A DNA stretch of 8,900 nucleotides from the NCBI GenBank assembly GCA_947628245.1, contig CANQZH010000038.1, positions 1 to 8,900 on the forward strand. The letters are read 5' to 3'. The translations under genes and the position numbers were made by a program. Origin of the DNA: an uncultured Bacilli bacterium. Its GTDB lineage: Bacteria > Bacillota_I > Bacilli_A > RF39 > UBA660. The notes beneath the pieces are model-generated. The model saw only the letters and a list, made by a program, of their open reading frames with translations, was not told where the DNA came from and did not search any database. Shown in pieces: positions 1 through 5,331 of the stretch (the stretch's first letter is position 1; each line of letters opens with the position of its first letter).

Positions 1-1284
1 ATAATAATAATAGTAGGAGTGTCATTATTACTATATAAATCATTTGCGAGTTTTAGTAGTGAAGTAAGTTTTCCAATGATGAGTGGCAAAGTAAATTACT
101 TTGGAAATGCTGATTTAATATTTGCCTTTTATAATGGTGATCAAGAATTAGATGAAATGCCCCAGAAAGGAAACTCTGAAAATTTAGAATTTGATTATGG
201 AACTTGTGATAATGGAGCAACAATAGAATGGAATGAAGAAAAGTGGGCTCCATTAGTAAAAGGACTAAATAAAATTAAAACAAAATGTACATTGTATTTT
301 GCAAAAGGAAAACCAAAAGCTCAATTTCCAGGAAAGGCAATTCCATTAGCAGAAGAAGGACAAGATGGGTTATATGCTGTAGAACATAATAATTTAAGTG
401 AATTAGGTAGTGAATGGAATAAAACAGAATATCGATATGCAGGAGTAGACCCAGATAATTATGTTTTGTTTAATAATGAAAAATGGCGAATAATAGGATT
501 AGTAAATGTGAAGACAGCAACAGGAGTAGAACAAAGAGTAAAAATAATAAGAACAAATGGAATAAGTGGGCAAAAAGACTTTGGAAACTATGCTTGGGAT
601 AGAGATTATGATTCATCAAATTCTACCAATAATTGGACAACAAGTAAATTAAAAGATATGTTAAATGGAATATACTATAATAGTAGTAATGGTAAATGTT
701 ATACAGGAAGTGATGATAGACCTTCAAGTTCGAATACTTGTGATTTTAGTGGAAGTGGAGATTTACCAAAAGGATTAGCTGAAGAAGCAAGACAAATGAT
801 AGATGGTGAAGTAATATGGAATATTGGAGGATGGGATACACAAAGTATAACAGCGGATACAATGTATGAAAAAGAGCGAGGAAGTAAAACAGGAGATACA
901 AGTTATCCAGCGGAATGGACAACAGCAAATGACGAGACATATCATAAAGGAATAGGAATAATGTATCCAAGTGATTATGGATATGCGGTAGGAGGAGAAG
1001 TAAGAACAACTTGTTTATCAAATAGATTAAGTGTTTATAATACATATAATTGTTATCCAAGCGATTGGTTAAAAGAAAGTAGTGGATCCCAGTGGTTATT
1101 ACCGCCGATTCCTTCGTACTCGCTCCGTGCGTTCATTGTCTCTTCGGGCGGGTATGTCTACATCGGCTACAACATCAGCTACGCGCACAGTGTGGCTCCG
1201 GTCGGTTATCTATTACCCTCAGTGACAATCTATGACGGGGATGGAAGTTTTGATAATCCATTCCGGCTTCAAAGCGCGAGTTAG
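1..1284 (+). CDS. Membrane-anchored surface protein with GC-rich, possibly hypervariable C-terminal module (5' partial)
   Basis: The frame is open from base 1, so the start is off the window. The GTG at 19 is internal, because the same bases in the paralogue at 8565 encode the middle of its N-terminal membrane helix. By that comparison about 22 residues are missing, giving a full length near 450 aa. The visible part begins with the end of a hydrophobic anchor (IIIIVGVSLLLY), then a Ser-rich linker and a long exported domain. Six cysteines (codons at 205, 286, 697, 739, 1012, 1051) fall in three pairs, suggesting extracellular disulfides. Recognisable blocks are FYNG...MPQKGN, CDNGA, KWRIIG, MYPSDYGYA and a terminal DGDGSFDNPFRL. 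I know similar proteins from gut Bacilli, but their function is unknown; adhesion or ligand binding is an inference. Up to about 1085 the gene favours A-ending codons (gga, aca, ata), unlike the T-ending housekeeping genes here. After that it becomes GC-rich. Confidence 0.85.
   Translation: MIIIVGVSLLLYKSFASFSSEVSFPMMSGKVNYFGNADLIFAFYNGDQELDEMPQKGNSENLEFDYGTCDNGATIEWNEEKWAPLVKGLNKIKTKCTLYFAKGKPKAQFPGKAIPLAEEGQDGLYAVEHNNLSELGSEWNKTEYRYAGVDPDNYVLFNNEKWRIIGLVNVKTATGVEQRVKIIRTNGISGQKDFGNYAWDRDYDSSNSTNNWTTSKLKDMLNGIYYNSSNGKCYTGSDDRPSSSNTCDFSGSGDLPKGLAEEARQMIDGEVIWNIGGWDTQSITADTMYEKERGSKTGDTSYPAEWTTANDETYHKGIGIMYPSDYGYAVGGEVRTTCLSNRLSVYNTYNCYPSDWLKESSGSQWLLPPIPSYSLRAFIVSSGGYVYIGYNISYAHSVAPVGYLLPSVTIYDGDGSFDNPFRLQSAS
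1087..1284 (+). other. Candidate variable module at the 3' end of the surface-protein gene (DGR variable-repeat-like)
   Basis: By hand count 128 of 240 bases in 1081-1320 are G or C, against 14 of 60 in 1021-1080. The frame is intact, but codons switch to C/G endings (tac, atc, ggc, ttc, gtc, tcg, ccg) that are rare elsewhere in the window. Between about 1111 and 1200 most codons end in C or T and encode Tyr, Ile, Ser, Leu, Arg, Phe, His or Asn. AAY codons of a DGR template would give this result after adenine mutagenesis. The segment from about 1216 to the stop (ending DGDGSFDNPFRLQSAS) looks like the constant 3' end. A GC-rich hairpin follows directly. The composition break is seen directly; the DGR reading is inference. 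An imported cassette or gene conversion is the alternative. Confidence 0.5.
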
Positions 1285-1289
1285 GGGTG

Positions 1290-1318
1290 GTTCGTGGACG
1301 GCGGTTGTCGTCCAGAAC
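1290..1318 (+). other. GC-rich hairpin just downstream of the stop codon
   Basis: The arms are GTTC (1290-1293), a bulged G, then TGGACGGC (1295-1302), loop GGTT (1303-1306), GTCGTCCA (1307-1314) and GAAC (1315-1318). That makes 12 pairs including one G-U. The inner part is an 8-bp stem with a 4-base loop, the geometry described for the hairpin/cruciform 3' of DGR variable repeats such as that of Bordetella phage BPP-1. It is followed by ACACTATCTTAATTT rather than a U-tract, so it is not a canonical terminator. A transcript-stabilising 3' stem-loop is the alternative. Confidence 0.7.
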
Positions 1319-1492
1319 ACTATCTTAATTTATTATTTTAACTTATCTATCGCTTAAATTTGTTTTTTATACTTTTTGCTGTAATAACTGATTCATATTT
1401 CTAATTTTTTTAATATAAGTTTAAAATCTTGTTAATTACTAAAAATGTTTTTATTTTAAATTGAACCTTTACAGATAGGTTTTAGTATATAT

Positions 1493-1564
1493 GTTATCTG
1501 TTCATTAATAATTAAAAAACTAGTAATTTTTAATTATGAACAGATAACACTACTGAACAGATAA
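1493..1564. repeat. Inverted plus direct repeat cluster (TGAACAGATAA)
   Basis: GTTATCTGTTCAT at 1493-1505 is a perfect inverted copy of ATGAACAGATAAC at 1536-1548. Inside this 13-bp pair lies a second pair, AATTAAAAA and TTTTTAATT (1509-1517 and 1526-1534), offset by four bases. A further direct copy, TGAACAGATAA, sits at 1554-1564, and a weak ACAGATA match at 1471-1477. Three copies of an 11-mer within 72 bases are not expected by chance. They could be operator sites for a repressor, a recombinase site, or a mobile-element remnant; nothing in the window decides between these. Confidence 0.75.
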
Positions 1565-1582
1565 TTTTTCCTTAAAAATGGA

Positions 1583-1610
1583 AGTTAGTTTTTGACTAAC
1601 TCTTTTTTTT
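1583..1610 (+). terminator. Rho-independent terminator
   Basis: AGTTAGT (1583-1589), loop TTTTG, ACTAACT (1595-1601), followed by C and eight T. It ends transcription coming from the surface-protein side and isolates rpiB from it. Confidence 0.8.
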
Positions 1611-1631
1611 AATTGAAAGATGTAATATAAT
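1603..1631 (+). promoter_or_regulatory. Possible rpiB promoter
   Basis: A perfect -10 TATAAT lies at 1626-1631. The only -35 at 17 bases is TTTTTT, which is part of the terminator T-tract, so the call rests on the -10 and on its position after a terminator. The start site would fall just before the GGAGG at 1638-1642, leaving a very short leader. Confidence 0.35.
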
Positions 1632-1648
1632 TAATTTGGAGGAATGAT

Positions 1649-2098
1649 ATGAAAATTGCTATTGCATCTGACCATCGTGGTTTAGAATATAAGTTAGAAA
1701 TTATTGATTATTTAGAAAGTAAAGGATATGAAATTATTGATTGTAGTAAACATAATACTCCTACTGATGATTATCCTGATTTTGCCTTTTTAGTTTGTAA
1801 TAATGTTGTTTGTGGAAATGCTGATATTGGTATTTTAGTATGTCGTACTGGTATTGGAATGTCTATTTGTGCTAATAAAGTTAAAGGTATTCGTTGTGCT
1901 AAAATTAATTCTATTGAAGATGCTATATTATCTCGTAATGATAATGGGGCTAATGTTATGACTTTTAATTATACTGATGGTATTGAAAATATTAAAATGT
2001 ATATTGATGCTTTTATTGGAGCTGAAGTTTTAAATGATGAAAGACATATTAGACGAGTGAATAAAATTATAGAATATGAAAGAGAAGTTTATAAATGA
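1649..2098 (+). CDS. rpiB: RpiB/LacAB-family sugar-phosphate isomerase, atypical active site
   Basis: A 149-aa protein of the usual RpiB length. The family interconverts ribose-5-phosphate and ribulose-5-phosphate (pentose phosphate pathway, cytoplasm) or galactose-6-phosphate and tagatose-6-phosphate (LacAB). Visible motifs are SDHRG (residues 7-11), DYPDFA (41-46), GILVCRTGIGMSICANKVKG (61-80) with the catalytic Cys65, ANV (101-103) and RHIRR near the C-terminus. Two departures stand out. The usual CGTGIG is CRTGIG. Where typical members have His in (R)EHNxANV, this protein reads SRNDNGANV, with Asp98 apparently at the His position. The substrate may therefore differ from ribose-5-phosphate. 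GGAGG at 1638-1642, six bases before the ATG, supports the start. The stop overlaps the next ATG (ATGA), so the two are translationally coupled. Confidence 0.85.
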   Translation: MKIAIASDHRGLEYKLEIIDYLESKGYEIIDCSKHNTPTDDYPDFAFLVCNNVVCGNADIGILVCRTGIGMSICANKVKGIRCAKINSIEDAILSRNDNGANVMTFNYTDGIENIKMYIDAFIGAEVLNDERHIRRVNKIIEYEREVYK

Positions 2099-2280
2099 TT
2101 AAAATATATTTATATACTATTTGTACGATGGTTAGTGCTTTTGCTTTATCGTCCGTTAATTTTGAAAAATTTATTCGTAAAAATAAAGTAGTAGAAGCTC
2201 GTCTATTATATTTTGTTTTAAGTTTTATTAGTGGGTATTTATTAGCAGAGTTTTTAAGTGGTTTTTGGCAGGTGATATAA
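2095..2280 (+). CDS. ywzB: DUF1146 (YwzB-like) small membrane protein
   Basis: A 61-aa protein with two hydrophobic segments (about residues 2-20 and 36-56) joined by a basic loop. The block SVNFEKFIRKNKVVEARLLY followed by SGYLLAEF matches my memory of the DUF1146/YwzB family, which has no established function. In Bacillus subtilis ywzB lies between the ATP synthase operon and murAA-spoIID-spoIIQ, and the same association with spoIID is seen here. It starts inside the rpiB stop (ATGA) and its TAA shares a base with the spoIID ATG, so all three genes are probably co-transcribed and coupled. The downstream genes suggest a cell-envelope or sporulation-locus protein, but that is context only. 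Confidence 0.75.
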   Translation: MIKIYLYTICTMVSAFALSSVNFEKFIRKNKVVEARLLYFVLSFISGYLLAEFLSGFWQVI

Positions 2281-3212
2281 TGAAAAATAAGATATTACTT
2301 GCTATTATTTTTCTTTTAGTTATTATTTTAGGTATTGTTATTTTTTATGAAAAAGAACATAATTATTATTTTCCAATGCCTTCGGCAGTTAAGAGTGATG
2401 ATAATCCGATTATTATTCGTTTATTAGATGAAAGTACGGGTATTATTAGTAATGTTAATTTAGAAGATTATATTATTGGGGTTGTAAGTGCTGAGATGCC
2501 TTCTAGTTTTGAAGTTGAAGCTTTAAAAGCTCAAGCAGTTGCGGCTAGGACTTTTGCAATGTATAAGAAAAATACTCGTAATTTTGATTATGATTTAATT
2601 ATTGGGGTTAAAGATCAAGCTTATAAAACAAATGAACAATTATTAAAGCAATGGAATGTATTATTTTTTAATAATTATTTAAAAATTAGAGATGCAGTTT
2701 TAGCTACGAAAAATGAAGTTTTAACGTATAATAATGAAATTATAAATGCTTTTTATTTTTCAATGAGTAATGGTAAGACGGAGAATTCGGAGCTTGTTTT
2801 TAGTGAGGCTCTTCCTTATTTAAAAAGTGTTGATTCTAGTTGGGATAATGAATCGTTAGATAATTATTCTTATGAAGTTTCTTTGACGCGTGATGATTTT
2901 TGTAATAGTTTAGGTCTAAGTTGTGATGATATTATTATTAGTGATGTAGTTAGAAGTGAATCTAATCGAGTTCTTTCTCTTAAAATTAATGATGTTGAAT
3001 TTAAAGGTACTTTTGTTCGTTCTAAATTAGGGTTAAGATCTACTGATTTTGAAATTATGGTTTTAGATAATATTTTAATTAAGACTAAAGGTTATGGTCA
3101 CGGGGTAGGAATGAGTCAATATGGTGCTAATGGGATGGCTAAATCAGGTTCTAATTATCAAGAAATTTTAAGTCATTATTATCAAAATACTGAAATTTCT
3201 TTGATTTCTTAG
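2280..3212 (+). CDS. spoIID: Stage II sporulation protein D, peptidoglycan lytic transglycosylase
   Basis: SpoIID cleaves septal peptidoglycan glycan strands in the SpoIID-SpoIIM-SpoIIP machine that drives engulfment of the forespore. The ATG at 2280 is preferred over the in-frame TTG at 2265 because AGGTGAT (2270-2276) lies just before it and it overlaps the ywzB stop. This gives 310 aa, slightly shorter than the B. subtilis protein. An N-terminal anchor occupies about residues 4-22. The family signature VVSAEMPSSFEVEALKAQAV spans 68-87, with Glu72 at the catalytic position. It is followed by SNGKTENSE and, near the C-terminus, GYGHGVGMSQYGANGMA. All expected motifs are present, so an active enzyme is likely. 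Sigma-E control is known for the family, but I could not place a convincing sigma-E promoter here. Confidence 0.92.
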   Translation: MKNKILLAIIFLLVIILGIVIFYEKEHNYYFPMPSAVKSDDNPIIIRLLDESTGIISNVNLEDYIIGVVSAEMPSSFEVEALKAQAVAARTFAMYKKNTRNFDYDLIIGVKDQAYKTNEQLLKQWNVLFFNNYLKIRDAVLATKNEVLTYNNEIINAFYFSMSNGKTENSELVFSEALPYLKSVDSSWDNESLDNYSYEVSLTRDDFCNSLGLSCDDIIISDVVRSESNRVLSLKINDVEFKGTFVRSKLGLRSTDFEIMVLDNILIKTKGYGHGVGMSQYGANGMAKSGSNYQEILSHYYQNTEISLIS

Positions 3213-3258
3213 TATAAAAATATTTCTTCTGTTTCAAAATAGATGTAGGAGGAAATAT

Positions 3259-3897
3259 ATGAAAAAAAGAAAATTAAGAGGTTTTGTCTTACCTAGTATT
3301 TATATTGTGACTATTATTGTTTTAGCAATAGGTATTACTTTATTAACTCGTAATATGTTAGATTCATCGCCTAGGGTTGATAATTATGATTATTCTATTA
3401 GTGTCTTTGATGAAGAGGAAGAAGATAATAGTGTAATTGTTAATGAGACAATTCCAAGTATTTTGAAAGCTTCTAAACCTTTTATTGGTGATGACATTGT
3501 TGTTATGAAAGATTTTTATGATGATAATGGTAGTGCTGAAAGTCAAGAACAGGCTTTAATATTTTATGAAAATACTTATATGCCTAATACTGGTATTTTA
3601 TATGCTAGTGATAATGTTTTTGATGTTATTGCCTCAATTGATGGAACTGTTAAAGAAATTAAACAGGATGAAATATTAGGTAATGTTTTAACTTTAGAGG
3701 GTAAAGATGTTACTTGTGTATATTATACTTTAGGTGATATTGAAGTTAAAGAAGGCGATGAAGTTAAACAAAATGATGTTCTTGCTAAATCTGGTCAAAG
3801 TAAGATTGAAACTACTAAGCAAACTTTATTGTTTGAAGTTTATATGAATGGGGTTTTAACTAATCCAAATACTTTTTATGAAAATGAATTAGATTAG
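3259..3897 (+). CDS. spoIIQ: SpoIIQ-type protein with catalytically dead LytM (M23) domain
   Basis: SpoIIQ sits in the forespore membrane and pairs with SpoIIIAH to hold the engulfing membrane and form the feeding channel. This 212-aa protein has a basic N-terminus, one membrane helix (about residues 11-30), an acidic linker (DEEEEDN, 51-57) and a LytM-like beta domain from about 100 to 208 (NTGILYAS, FDVIASIDGTVKEI, VKEGDEVKQNDVLAKSG, LLFEV). All zinc and catalytic positions of the M23 fold look replaced: HxGxD reads N110-T-G-I-L114, the Y-x-H site has Thr157, and HxH reads T189-L-L191. The B. subtilis protein also has an impaired site, while clostridial SpoIIQ keeps its ligands. A scaffold role is therefore inferred. 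AGGAGG (3246-3252 region) precedes the ATG. A GTATA at 3212-3216 resembles a sigma-F -35, but the GG of a sigma-F -10 is missing. Confidence 0.85.
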   Translation: MKKRKLRGFVLPSIYIVTIIVLAIGITLLTRNMLDSSPRVDNYDYSISVFDEEEEDNSVIVNETIPSILKASKPFIGDDIVVMKDFYDDNGSAESQEQALIFYENTYMPNTGILYASDNVFDVIASIDGTVKEIKQDEILGNVLTLEGKDVTCVYYTLGDIEVKEGDEVKQNDVLAKSGQSKIETTKQTLLFEVYMNGVLTNPNTFYENELD

Positions 3898-3916
3898 TCC
3901 TTTAAGGACTTTTTTT
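3896..3916 (+). terminator. Rho-independent terminator overlapping the spoIIQ stop
   Basis: AGTCCTT and AAGGACT flank a central T (realistically a 5-bp stem with a 5-base loop), followed by six T at 3911-3916. The next gene begins only 16 bases later, so read-through may supply part of its transcription. Confidence 0.7.
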
Positions 3917-3931
3917 AAAGGATGGGATTTT

Positions 3932-4519
3932 ATGCAACCAAAATATATATTTTATTTTCACGATAATAAATTACAATTTGTGAGAAAGAAGGAAATTAAA
4001 ACCTATTCTTTTTCTTATGAAGCATTAAAGTATGGAAAGATTATTCATATTGAAAAGTTTATTAAAGAACTTAAAGTTTTTATTAAAAAAGAAAAAATTA
4101 ATTCTTTATTTTCACCTATTATTAGAGTTATTTGTGGGATTCCTTTTTATAATGTTGATCAAGAATTATTATTGATGGCTTTTAATGCTGTGGGGATAAA
4201 TAAAGTTGAATTTAAATTAGAAAGTGAATATTATCCTAAAAAGATGAGTGTTTTTCTTAATGTGTTAGATACATATTTGATTAAATCTTTTTATATGAAA
4301 AATAGTATTAAAACGTTAGTTTATCCTTTTAATTTATTTAAAGATAAAAAAGAATTACTTAGTATTTGTTGTGGGGATAAAGAATGTTCTTATTTACTTT
4401 TTGGAACTAATGATAAGTTAATTGAGTTTGTGGAAATCTTAAAAGAAAATGATTATGGTAATGTTCATTATTACAATAATTATAAGACTTATTTAATAGA
4501 AAATGCTATGAAAAATTAA
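3932..4519 (+). CDS. Unrecognised 195-aa protein with faint MreB/actin-like stretch
   Basis: I do not recognise this gene. It has a plausible ribosome site (AAAGGA, 3917-3922) nine bases before the ATG, T-ending codons like its neighbours and its own terminators on either side, so it looks real. The protein is soluble, with no membrane helix, and basic. Residues about 31-100 run: helix, KFIKELKVFIKKEK, then IIRVICGIPFYNVDQELLLM, AGxNKVEF-like helix-strand and a Glu. This order recalls the MreB/Mbl pattern of strand, P-x-x-x-x-x-x-E helix, strand and E. The phosphate-binding DxG loop expected at the N-terminus is absent, and the length is little more than half of MreB. Mbl lies a few genes downstream of spoIIQ in Bacillus, so a decayed or repurposed relative is conceivable. 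This is a weak inference. CC at 147-148 and a further Cys152 are notable. Confidence 0.65.
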   Translation: MQPKYIFYFHDNKLQFVRKKEIKTYSFSYEALKYGKIIHIEKFIKELKVFIKKEKINSLFSPIIRVICGIPFYNVDQELLLMAFNAVGINKVEFKLESEYYPKKMSVFLNVLDTYLIKSFYMKNSIKTLVYPFNLFKDKKELLSICCGDKECSYLLFGTNDKLIEFVEILKENDYGNVHYYNNYKTYLIENAMKN

Positions 4520-4540
4520 TCTGATGATTAGTTTTTTTTT
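4514..4540 (+). terminator. Rho-independent terminator
   Basis: AATTAATC (4514-4521), loop TGAT, GATTAGTT (4526-4533): eight pairs with one T-G, running into a T-tract to 4540. It includes the stop codon of the preceding gene and separates it from the agr operon. Confidence 0.75.
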
Positions 4541-4551
4541 CTTTTTTTCTA

Positions 4552-4566
4552 ACAGTTATTAACTGT
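4552..4566. promoter_or_regulatory. Putative AgrA (LytTR) binding site
   Basis: ACAGTT (4552-4557), ATT, AACTGT (4561-4566) form a perfect inverted repeat, each arm reading ACAGTTA towards the centre. ACAGTT is the core of the 9-bp repeats bound by staphylococcal AgrA, although those are arranged as direct repeats. The site is immediately upstream of the agrA promoter, where a class II-type activator would sit. Confidence 0.55.
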
Positions 4567-4594
4567 ACTTTTCGAAAATAAATTATGTTATAAT
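4566..4594 (+). promoter_or_regulatory. agrA-agrC promoter, extended -10
   Basis: TGTTATAAT at 4586-4594 is a perfect extended -10 (TGnTATAAT). The -35 position at 17 bases reads TACTTT, a poor match, as expected for an activator-dependent promoter. Transcription would start near 4601, a few bases before the GAGGGTGAT ribosome site (4609-4617). Confidence 0.65.
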
Positions 4595-4623
4595 TACTCA
4601 CAGTAAACGAGGGTGATAAAATA

Positions 4624-5331
4624 ATGATTAAATTTGTAGTAGTAGAAGATGAAAAAAATATTCAAGATATAGTTAAAAAAGTTATTAGAAAAGTATCGAT
4701 TATAAATGATACGGAAATTGAAGTTAATTACTATACTAAGTATGATAAAAAATTACAAAAAGAAATTAGGGAAGAGTTATATCGAAAAGTATATATTTTA
4801 GATATTGAGTTAGAAGGTAGTATTAGTGGAATTGATATTGCTCATAAAATTAGAGAAAAGGATTGGGATAGTGAGATTATTTTTATTACTAGTCACGACA
4901 AAATGTTTGAAACGGTTCATCGAAGTATTTTAGATGTTTTTGATTTTATTGAAAAATTTCATAATATGGAACAACGTTTAGAAAAGGATTTAAAGATTAT
5001 TTATAATCAAAAGTTTGATAAGAAAATGTTGAAGATTTATTCAAGGAATGCTGATTTAGAAATTTATTTTAAAAATATCTTTTATATAACAAGAGATAAA
5101 GAAGACCGTAAAATTGTTATTCATACTAAAGAAATTGATTTTAAAGTTGTGAATACTTTAAGTGATATTTTAGAAAAATTAGATAATAGATTTGTAAGGA
5201 CTCATCGAGGGTGTATAGTAAATAAAGATCACGTAGTTAAGTATTCTTTTAGTGATGGTTATTTTATATTAGATAGTGGGAAAAAAGTTGATTTATTATC
5301 TAAGAAATATCGGAAGGAGATAGAGAAATGA
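4624..5331 (+). CDS. agrA: AgrA-type response regulator (REC-LytTR)
   Basis: This 235-aa cytoplasmic regulator would be phosphorylated by the adjacent AgrC-like kinase and then bind DNA through its LytTR domain. The receiver domain covers about residues 1-125, with the acidic pocket VVEDE (7-10 region), the phospho-acceptor Asp60 in YILDIEL and a switch Thr/Ser in FITSHD. The LytTR domain (about 135-235) contains FVRTHRGCIVNKDHV, the family hallmark, and a closing LSKKYRKE. The length is typical of AgrA, ComE and PlnC regulators. GAGGGTGAT lies before the ATG. The final ATGA overlaps the agrC start. The ACAGTT inverted pair upstream suggests that it activates its own operon. Other targets are unknown. 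Confidence 0.92.
   Translation: MIKFVVVEDEKNIQDIVKKVIRKVSIINDTEIEVNYYTKYDKKLQKEIREELYRKVYILDIELEGSISGIDIAHKIREKDWDSEIIFITSHDKMFETVHRSILDVFDFIEKFHNMEQRLEKDLKIIYNQKFDKKMLKIYSRNADLEIYFKNIFYITRDKEDRKIVIHTKEIDFKVVNTLSDILEKLDNRFVRTHRGCIVNKDHVVKYSFSDGYFILDSGKKVDLLSKKYRKEIEK

Larger units (their letters stand above)
1285..1648. other. Gene-free region after the surface-protein gene
   Basis: This 364-base gap holds no convincing ORF. From left to right it contains the tail of the GC-rich block with its hairpin (1290-1318), about 170 bases of featureless AT-rich DNA (1319-1490), a cluster of TGAACAGATAA repeats (1493-1564), a terminator (1583-1610) and the probable rpiB promoter and ribosome binding site. 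TTTACA at 1468 with TATGTT at 1490 (16-base spacer) could be a promoter for a short RNA ending at the terminator. In DNA this AT-rich such matches are cheap, so I do not call an RNA gene. Confidence 0.6.

Noticed and set aside
19..21. GTG as the start of the first surface protein
   Set aside because: The frame is open back to base 1, and the equivalent codon in the second copy is in the middle of the membrane helix, so the true start lies off the window.
53..253. Minus-strand reading frame opposite the first surface gene
   Set aside because: It has low-complexity His/Leu-rich protein, no ribosome site, and lies opposite a clear coding gene; the same applies to minus-strand frames at 746-1060 and 3364-3546.
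1319..1610. Possible small RNA gene ending at the terminator
   Set aside because: The promoter-like boxes are no better than expected in AT-rich DNA, and no conserved RNA structure was recognised.
2265..2267. TTG as the spoIID start
   Set aside because: The ATG at 2280 has AGGTGAT just before it and overlaps the upstream stop; the extra five residues add nothing typical of SpoIID.
3212..3245. Sigma-F promoter before spoIIQ
   Set aside because: GTATA is present at 3212, but the downstream box lacks the GG of the sigma-F consensus, so the match is too weak to list as a feature.
1649..5331. Mycoplasma-type genetic code (TGA as Trp)
   Set aside because: TGA ends rpiB and agrA in ATGA overlaps with the next gene, and Trp residues are encoded by TGG.
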